Assembly (NCBI GenBank): GCA_944385195.1
Contig: CALWWH010000106.1
Span: 1 to 12,688 of the forward strand
Source: an uncultured Oscillospiraceae bacterium
GTDB lineage: Bacteria > Bacillota > Clostridia > Oscillospirales > Oscillospiraceae
Direction of reading: 5' to 3'
DNA length: 12,688 nucleotides
The translations under genes and the position numbers were made by a program. The notes beneath the pieces are model-generated. The model made no database searches. It worked only from the letters and a program-made list of their open reading frames with translations, and was not told the DNA's origin. Position 1 is the stretch's first letter. The number at the start of each line of letters is the position of its first letter. This document shows, in pieces, positions 8,385-12,688 of the stretch.

Positions 8385-9484
8385 GTAAACTCAAAGCGTT
8401 CTTACAGCGCAAAAACATTGTCATCTCCGCCAAACGCTATGGCGTGGATGCGCTGGGCGCCATGGCGCAGGGCCTGTTTTGCAGCCTGCTCATCGGCACC
8501 ATCCTCAACACCCTCGGTACCGGGCTGCACATCGATTTCCTGACCCGCGTGGTCGCCACCCTGGGCAGCGGCGAGCAGGCCATCGAATACACCGTCGGCG
8601 GCCTGGCCTCGGCTATGAGCGGCCCTGCCATGGCCGTCGCCATCGGCTACGCCCTTCAGGCGCCGCCCCTGGTGCTGTTCTCCCTGGTGACGGTGGGCTT
8701 TGCCTCCAACACCCTGGGCGACGCCGGCGGCCCCCTGGCGGTGCTGTTCATCGCCATCGTCGCCGCGGAGCTGGGGAAAGTCGTCTCCAAAGAGACCAAG
8801 ATCGACATCCTCGTCACGCCCCTGGTGACGATCCTGGTGGGCGTGCCGCTATCCTACCTGATCGCGCCGCCCATCGGCGCGGCGGCCAGCGCGGTGGGAC
8901 AGGTCATCATGTGGGCCACGGAGCTTCAGCCCTTCCTGATGGGGGTGCTCGTCTCCGTCGTCGTGGGCATCGCCTTGACGCTGCCGATCTCCTCTGCCGC
9001 CATCTGCGCGGCCCTGGGCCTCACCGGCCTGGCGGGGGGCGCGGCCGTGGCAGGCTGCTGCGCCCAGATGGTGGGCTTTGCCGTCATGAGCTTCCGCGAG
9101 AACCGCTGGGGCGGCCTGGTGTCTCAGGGCATCGGCACCTCGATGCTGCAAATGGGCAACATCGTCAAGAACCCCCGTATCTGGATTCCGCCCACCCTGG
9201 CCTCGGTCATCACCGGCCCCATTGCGACCTGCGTCTTCCGACTGGAGATGAACGGCGCGGCGGTGTCCTCGGGGATGGGCACCTGCGGTTTCGTGGGCCA
9301 GATCGGCATCTACACCGGCTGGGTCAACGACGTCGCCGCCGGGCTCAAGCCGGCCATCACTGCCGTGGACTGGCTGGGCATGGGGCTGATCTGCTTTATT
9401 TTGCCGGCTGTTTTGAGCTGGGCCTTTGGCCTGCTCCTGCGCCGCTGGGGCTGGATCAAAGAGGGAGACTTGCGCCTGGAGTGA
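8381..9484 (+). CDS. PTS EIIC-type (PTS_EIIC_2 / PfoR-like) membrane protein
   Basis: A 367-residue integral membrane protein resembling the PTS_EIIC_2 family, whose members include PfoR-like proteins and stand-alone putative sugar transporters. Features are NIVISAKRYGVDALGAMAQGLF near the N-terminus, roughly eight to ten hydrophobic segments, and Gly-rich cores such as VGFASNTLGDAGGP and FRLEMNGAAVSSGMGTCGFVGQIG. No EIIA, EIIB or regulator gene is adjacent, so a phosphotransfer role is unproven and the substrate is unknown. The GTG at 8381 overlaps the SRAP stop (GTGA) with GGAAGAAG upstream. An in-frame ATG at 8363 would add MGRRRN and cannot be excluded. It is the last gene of the pot cluster, followed by hairpins at 9501-9588. 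Confidence 0.82.
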   Translation: MSKLKAFLQRKNIVISAKRYGVDALGAMAQGLFCSLLIGTILNTLGTGLHIDFLTRVVATLGSGEQAIEYTVGGLASAMSGPAMAVAIGYALQAPPLVLFSLVTVGFASNTLGDAGGPLAVLFIAIVAAELGKVVSKETKIDILVTPLVTILVGVPLSYLIAPPIGAAASAVGQVIMWATELQPFLMGVLVSVVVGIALTLPISSAAICAALGLTGLAGGAAVAGCCAQMVGFAVMSFRENRWGGLVSQGIGTSMLQMGNIVKNPRIWIPPTLASVITGPIATCVFRLEMNGAAVSSGMGTCGFVGQIGIYTGWVNDVAAGLKPAITAVDWLGMGLICFILPAVLSWAFGLLLRRWGWIKEGDLRLE

Positions 9485-9500
9485 GTTTTTAGGCCCCGTC

Positions 9501-9538
9501 TCAGCGCCTGCATGAGGCGCTGAGGCGCCAAAAGGCGC
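9501..9538 (+). terminator. Tandem hairpins after the PTS-like gene
   Basis: TCAGCGCCT (9501-9509) pairs perfectly with AGGCGCTGA (9515-9523). Directly after it, GCGCC (9525-9529) pairs with GGCGC (9534-9538) around an AAAA loop. They start 17 bases past the stop of the PTS-like gene. No T-run follows on the plus strand, so rho-independent termination is uncertain. Confidence 0.45.
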
Positions 9539-9550
9539 AGAAAAATGGAA

Positions 9551-9588
9551 CAAGAAGGCCCTGATGCCGCGGCATCAGGGCCTTCTTG
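9551..9588. repeat. 38-base perfect palindrome, probable bidirectional terminator
   Basis: A perfect 19-bp inverted repeat with no unpaired bases (half-site CAAGAAGGCCCTGATGCCG). It lies between the convergent PTS-like and pgk genes. On the minus strand it is followed a few bases later by TTTTT; on the plus strand no T-tract follows. As RNA the centre would open to a small loop, giving a stem of about 17 bp. Confidence 0.7.
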
Positions 9589-9611
9589 CTCAGCAAAACC
9601 GAATTTGGACG

Positions 9612-9642
9612 AAAAAAACACCCGACCCTGAGGGGTCGGGTG
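9612..9642 (-). terminator. Intrinsic terminator for the gap-pgk transcript
   Basis: Reading the minus strand, CACCCGACCC, a 4-base loop, GGGTCGGGTG, then seven consecutive T (9612-9618). This is a textbook rho-independent terminator, about 245 bases past the pgk stop. A near-identical hairpin without a T-tract lies at 9850-9873. Confidence 0.85.
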
Positions 9643-9875
9643 CACAGTGTGTCAAAAAAGCCTCGCAGAGTTTGCCGCCCGCGGCGGCAAATAAAGTCCA
9701 ATAGGTTTTCTGCCGGGGCGTGTACCTGGCAGAAAACACTTCTCAGGCTGCAAGTGTGGAATTTGTCCCCCTGCGGGGGACAAATTCTGCGCGCAGCAGA
9801 CTGCCGAAGTTTGTCGGAAAAGCCCGCAGGGGTTTTTCGACAGGCTCAACACCCGACCCTGACGGGTCGGGTGCA
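9617..9875. repeat. Hairpin-rich element bracketed by 28-base direct repeats
   Basis: Two copies of AACACCCGACCCTGA[G/C] plus GGGTCGGGTGCA (9617-9644 and 9848-9875, 27 of 28 bases equal) bracket 203 non-coding bases. Inside are a 9-bp hairpin (TTTGCCGCC, 9671-9691), a 10-bp hairpin (GTTTTCTGCC, 9705-9737), a perfect 13-bp hairpin with a 3-base loop (9759-9787) and the palindrome CTGCGCGCAG (9787-9796). A 14-bp hairpin with one wobble and one mismatch follows (9812-9842). The segment 9653-9674 (GTCAAAAAAGCCTCGCAGAG) resembles 9813-9833 (GTCGGAAAAGCCCGCAGGGG), suggesting an internal duplication. It has no coding potential and resembles REP/MITE-like non-autonomous repeats. Mobility is inference. 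Confidence 0.6.
9850..9873 (-). terminator. Hairpin immediately after pgk
   Basis: A 10-bp perfect stem (CACCCGACCC with GGGTCGGGTG) around a 4-base loop, 14 bases past the pgk stop. The minus-strand sequence after it is TTGAGCC, so the T-tract is missing and termination here is probably weak compared with the copy at 9612-9642. Confidence 0.5.
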
Positions 9876-9887
9876 AAATGACATCTC

Positions 9888-11069
9888 TTACTTGTCCTGC
9901 AAGCAGGCAACACCGGGCAGAATCTTGCCCTCGAGGTACTCGAGGCTGGCGCCGCCGCCGGTGGAGATATGGGTGATCTTGTCGGCATAGCCCAGCTGCT
10001 CCACGGCTGCTGCGGAGTCGCCGCCGCCGATGATGGAGATCGCGCCGGACTCGGCCACTGCCTTTGCCATGGCACGGGTGCCCTCGGCGAAGTTGGGGAA
10101 CTCAAACACGCCCATGGGGCCGTTCCAGATGATGGTGCCGGCGCCCTTGACAGCGTTGGAGAAGAGCTCGATGGTCTTCGGACCAATGTCCATGCCCATC
10201 ATGTCGTCGGGAATGTCAACGCCGCTGAGGACGGGCTCAGCATCCGGGGAGAACTCCTTGGCAGTGAGCGTGTCCACGGGCAGCAGGAAGGTGACGCCCT
10301 TCTCGGCAGCCTTTGCGATCATCTCTCTGGCGTAGTCCATACGGTCGGCCTCCAGCAGGGACTTGCCGATGGTGTGGCCGGTGGCCGCCTGGAAGGTGTA
10401 GGCCATGCCGCCGCCGATGATGATGGTGTCAGCTTTCTCCAGGAGGTTGTTGATGACGCCGATCTTGTCGGAGACCTTTGCTCCGCCCAGGATTGCCACG
10501 AAGGGACGCTTGGGGTTCTCCAGCGCGTTGCCCATGATCTCCAGCTCCTTCTCGATGAGCAGGCCGGAGACGGCGGGCAGGTAGTCGGCAACGCCGACGG
10601 TGGAGGCGTGGGCGCGGTGGACGGTACCAAAGGCGTCGGAGACGAAGATGTCCGCCATGGAGGCCAACTCCTTGGCCAGCTCGGGATCGTTCTTCTCCTC
10701 ACCCTTCATGAAGCGGGTGTTCTCCAGGAGCATGATCTGGCCGGGCTGCAGGGCAGCGGCCTTGCTCTTGGCGTCCTCGCCGACGACGTCCTTGGCAAAG
10801 ATGACCTCCTTGCCCAGCAGCTCGCTCAGACGAACGGCAACGGGAGCCAGCGTCAGGGACTCTTTCCACTCGCCCTTGGGCTTGCCCAGGTGGGAGCAGG
10901 CGATGACGGCAGCGCCATGATCCAGCAGATACTGGATGGTGGGCAGAGCAGCGCGGATGCGCTTGTCATCGGTGATGGCGCCGGTCGCTTTGTCCTGAGG
11001 AACGTTGAAGTCACAGCGCAGGAGAACCTTCTTGCCCTGCAGATCGATATCCTTTACGGATTTTTTCAT
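9888..11069 (-). CDS. pgk: Phosphoglycerate kinase
   Basis: Glycolytic enzyme that transfers phosphate from 1,3-bisphosphoglycerate to ADP, the first ATP-forming step. The 393 residues are full length. Substrate-binding motifs are LLRCDFNVPQ (16-25), SHLGKP (59-64) and SDAFGTVHRAHAS (144-156). The nucleotide-binding part includes GGAKVSDKI (195-203), GGGMAYTF (219-226), WNGPMGVFE (315-323) and GGGDSAAAVEQ (348-358). The ATG overlaps the gap stop as ATGA, with GGAG (11079-11082) upstream inside gap, so the two are co-transcribed and coupled. Nothing unusual is seen in the protein. Downstream are the two hairpins of the repeat element at 9617-9875. Confidence 0.97.
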   Translation of the reverse strand: MKKSVKDIDLQGKKVLLRCDFNVPQDKATGAITDDKRIRAALPTIQYLLDHGAAVIACSHLGKPKGEWKESLTLAPVAVRLSELLGKEVIFAKDVVGEDAKSKAAALQPGQIMLLENTRFMKGEEKNDPELAKELASMADIFVSDAFGTVHRAHASTVGVADYLPAVSGLLIEKELEIMGNALENPKRPFVAILGGAKVSDKIGVINNLLEKADTIIIGGGMAYTFQAATGHTIGKSLLEADRMDYAREMIAKAAEKGVTFLLPVDTLTAKEFSPDAEPVLSGVDIPDDMMGMDIGPKTIELFSNAVKGAGTIIWNGPMGVFEFPNFAEGTRAMAKAVAESGAISIIGGGDSAAAVEQLGYADKITHISTGGGASLEYLEGKILPGVACLQDK

Positions 11070-12076
11070 TTGTGATCCACTCCGTACATATAGGTGATGA
11101 GGTCGAGGACCTTGTTGGAGTAGCCGATCTCGTTGTCGTACCAGGAGACGACCTTGACGAAGGTGTCGGTCAGAGCGATGCCGGCGTCGGCATCGAAGAT
11201 GGAGGTGCGGGTATCGCCCAGGAAGTCGCTGGAGACAACGGCCTCATCGGTGTAGCCCAGGATGCCCTTCAGCTCGCCCTCGGAAGCGGCCTTCATGGCA
11301 GCGCAGATCTCCTCGTACTTGGCAGGCTTGGCCAGGTTGACGGTCAGGTCGACGACGGAGACATCCAGGGTGGGAACACGCATGGACATGCCGGTCAGCT
11401 TGCCGTTGAGGGAGGGGATGACCTTGCCCACAGCCTTGGCAGCGCCGGTGGAGGAGGGGATGATGTTGCCGGAAGCCGCACGGCCGCCGCGCCAATCCTT
11501 GACGGAGACGCCGTCAACGGTCTTCTGGGTAGCGGTGGTGGAGTGGACGGTGGTCATCAGACCCTCGGTGATGCCCCAGTTGTCGTTGAGGACCTTGGCG
11601 ATGGGGGCCAGGCAGTTGGTGGTGCAGGAAGCGTTGGAAACGAAGTTCATGCTGGGATCATAGGTGGTGTGGTTGACGCCCATGACGAACATCGGGGTGC
11701 TGTCCTTGGAAGGAGCGGACATGACAACCTTCTTTGCGCCGGCGTCGATGTGAGCCTGAGCCAGCTCCTGGGTCAGGAACAGACCGGTGGACTCAACAAC
11801 ATACTCAGCACCAATCTGGCCCCAGGGAATCTCGGCGGGGTTGCGCTTGGCGTAGACCATGACCTTCTTGCCGTTGACGACCAGGGCGTCATCGGTTGCC
11901 TCGATGGTGCCGTCAAACTGGCCGTGCATGGTGTCATACTTCAGCATATAGGCCAGGTACTTGGGGTCGCACAGATCGTTGATGCCAACGAACTCGATCT
12001 CCGGGCGGTTGATGCCCGCGCGGAAGACCAGACGGCCGATACGGCCAAAACCATTGATGCCAATTTTGATGCTCAT
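11066..12076 (-). CDS. gap: Glyceraldehyde-3-phosphate dehydrogenase, type I
   Basis: NAD-linked glycolytic dehydrogenase that makes 1,3-bisphosphoglycerate for Pgk. The 336 residues contain the nucleotide-binding INGFGRIGR (7-15) and an acidic NDLCD after the second strand (33-37), which favours NAD over NADP. The active site is SNASCTTNCLAP with catalytic Cys151, His178 lies in TTVHSTTATQ, and WYDNEIGYSNK is near the C-terminus. AGGAGG (12087-12092) lies 9 bases before the ATG. A strong promoter at 12134-12162 serves gap-pgk. The codons are biased to a few favoured triplets, as expected of a highly expressed gene. Confidence 0.97.
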   Translation of the reverse strand: MSIKIGINGFGRIGRLVFRAGINRPEIEFVGINDLCDPKYLAYMLKYDTMHGQFDGTIEATDDALVVNGKKVMVYAKRNPAEIPWGQIGAEYVVESTGLFLTQELAQAHIDAGAKKVVMSAPSKDSTPMFVMGVNHTTYDPSMNFVSNASCTTNCLAPIAKVLNDNWGITEGLMTTVHSTTATQKTVDGVSVKDWRGGRAASGNIIPSSTGAAKAVGKVIPSLNGKLTGMSMRVPTLDVSVVDLTVNLAKPAKYEEICAAMKAASEGELKGILGYTDEAVVSSDFLGDTRTSIFDADAGIALTDTFVKVVSWYDNEIGYSNKVLDLITYMYGVDHK

Positions 12077-12133
12077 GATATTGTGCCTCCTAAAATGTTT
12101 AATAGATTAGTTGACAATCTTTCAGTCGTAACA

Positions 12134-12162
12134 ATAGTACCAAATTTCAGCGCCGTTGTCAA
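12134..12162 (-). promoter_or_regulatory. Sigma-A promoter of gap-pgk
   Basis: On the minus strand a perfect TTGACA (12157-12162), a 17-base spacer and TACTAT (12134-12139). Predicted start is near 12127, leaving a leader of about 50 bases. The leader contains AGATT (12104-12108) and AATCT (12116-12120), a short inverted repeat that might be an operator. The stretch 12163-12306 holds nothing else I can support. Confidence 0.75.
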
Positions 12163-12306
12163 CGCATGAAGCGCTAAAAAATGGCGTACAATCGCGGGAA
12201 CGACACGGTAATTGTGACAAATACGGGCGACATAATGAGCAAATCACCTCTTTACCGCAGCAGAAGGACAGCTTCTGACTCTCAACGCGCCGGAAATGCG
12301 ACAGGA

Positions 12307-12335
12307 CACCCCGCGCCGAATCGGAACGCGGGGTG
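12307..12335 (-). terminator. Hairpin terminator downstream of ackA
   Basis: CACCCCGCG (12307-12315) pairs perfectly with CGCGGGGTG (12327-12335) around an 11-base loop, starting 12 bases past the ackA stop. The minus-strand flank is not T-rich, so efficiency is uncertain. Confidence 0.6.
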
Positions 12336-12347
12336 CGTCAAAACAAA

Positions 12348-12688
12348 TTACTGTACCAGGGAGGCGGTGTCCTTGGCGATCATGAGCTCCTCGTTGGTGG
12401 GGATGACCATGACCTTGACCTTGGACTCGGGCGTGCTGATGGTGACTTCTTTGCCGCGGGCCTTGTTGGCCTCAAGGTCGATATGGGTATCGAGGAAGGA
12501 CTCCAGCCGGCGCATGATGCGCTGGCGCATCTCCGGGGAGTTCTCGCCGACGCCCGCGGTGAAGGTGATGAGGTCAACCCCGCCCATGGCAGCGGCGTAG
12601 GCGCCGATGTACTTGACAACCTCATAGGCGAACTTATCCAGGTCCTTTTCTCTTTTTTTATTTTTTATTCTTGCAAGAATATTAAAAC
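12348..12688 (-). CDS. ackA: Acetate kinase, C-terminal part (partial)
   Basis: AckA makes ATP from acetyl phosphate at the end of acetate fermentation. The visible C-terminal portion has DKFAYEVVKYIGAYAAAM, the nucleotide-binding ITFTAGVGENSPEMR, and the family-typical VMVIPTNEELMIAKDT before the stop TAA at 12348-12350. The frame stays open to the window edge. From about position 12645 upstream, however, it reads a lysine- and isoleucine-rich stretch (roughly NILARIKNKKREK) encoded by AT-rich codons, and this does not resemble the expected acetate kinase segment. The reliable part is therefore about 12348-12647, some 99 residues out of a usual protein of about 400. The rest of the gene is missing from the window. 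Confidence 0.93.
   Translation of the reverse strand, partial: FNILARIKNKKREKDLDKFAYEVVKYIGAYAAAMGGVDLITFTAGVGENSPEMRQRIMRRLESFLDTHIDLEANKARGKEVTISTPESKVKVMVIPTNEELMIAKDTASLVQ
12645..12688. other. AT-rich edge with a 16-base palindrome, possible chimeric end
   Basis: Base composition drops abruptly to about 20% G+C, against roughly 60% or more next to it, with runs of seven and six T. The perfect palindrome TATTCTTGCAAGAATA lies at 12666-12681. The change falls inside the ackA reading frame. It could be an assembly or sequencing artefact at a contig end, or the edge of an inserted element; this window cannot tell them apart. Confidence 0.5.

Noticed and set aside
9617..9875. CRISPR array
   Set aside because: There are only two repeat copies with a 203-base interval full of hairpins, no regular spacers and no cas genes.
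9969..12169. Two long plus-strand open frames opposite pgk and gap
   Set aside because: Both are mirror frames of highly expressed, unambiguous glycolytic genes and show no domain or start signal.
12205..12235. Possible Rex operator near gap (ATTGTGACAAAT)
   Set aside because: Only one half resembles the Rex consensus. There is no matching inverted half at the right distance, and it lies upstream of, not in, the predicted promoter.

Overview
The window looks like a chromosomal segment of a high-GC, Gram-positive gut-type member of the Clostridia, possibly Oscillospiraceae. This is inference from several signs: roughly 60-65% G+C judged by eye, strong GGAGG-type ribosome binding sites, SLH-type surface domains, a TTG start codon, and a gap-pgk pair next to an acetate kinase gene. 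I saw no tRNA, rRNA, CRISPR array, transposase or phage gene.

Layout. (1) Positions 1-594, minus strand: the N-terminal half of serine hydroxymethyltransferase (glyA), with a clear sigma-A promoter at 647-675. (2) Positions 833-3469, minus strand: a two-gene operon of a secreted SLH/trypsin-like protease followed by an RluA-family pseudouridine synthase, read from a promoter at 3510-3538. (3) Positions 3662-9484, plus strand: a divergent promoter drives a compact polyamine ABC transporter operon potA-potB-potC-potD. It continues with almost no gap into a SRAP/HMCES (YedK-like) gene and a PTS-EIIC-type membrane protein gene. (4) Positions 9485-9887: a 400-base convergent intergenic region packed with perfect hairpins. 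It holds a 38-base perfect palindrome and a 200-base hairpin-rich segment bracketed by two near-identical 28-base repeats, which are themselves hairpins. (5) Positions 9888-12076, minus strand: glycolytic gap and pgk, overlapping by ATGA, with a promoter at 12134-12162. (6) Positions 12348-12688, minus strand: the C-terminal part of acetate kinase (ackA), whose last roughly 44 bases at the window edge switch abruptly to AT-rich sequence that no longer fits the family.

How the genes work together. PotABCD would import spermidine/putrescine. The PotD here lacks the usual lipobox and appears instead to be tethered by a C-terminal transmembrane helix with a polylysine tail. Gap, Pgk and AckA belong to ATP-yielding fermentation (glycolysis to acetate); GlyA supplies one-carbon units. 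The SRAP protein protects abasic sites in single-stranded DNA, and its place inside a polyamine operon is unexplained.

Most of the window is ordinary housekeeping content. The parts most worth a second look are the hairpin-rich element downstream of pgk, the C-terminally anchored PotD, the leader and intercistronic stem-loops of the pot operon, and the composition break at the right edge. I found no convincing undescribed multi-gene system.
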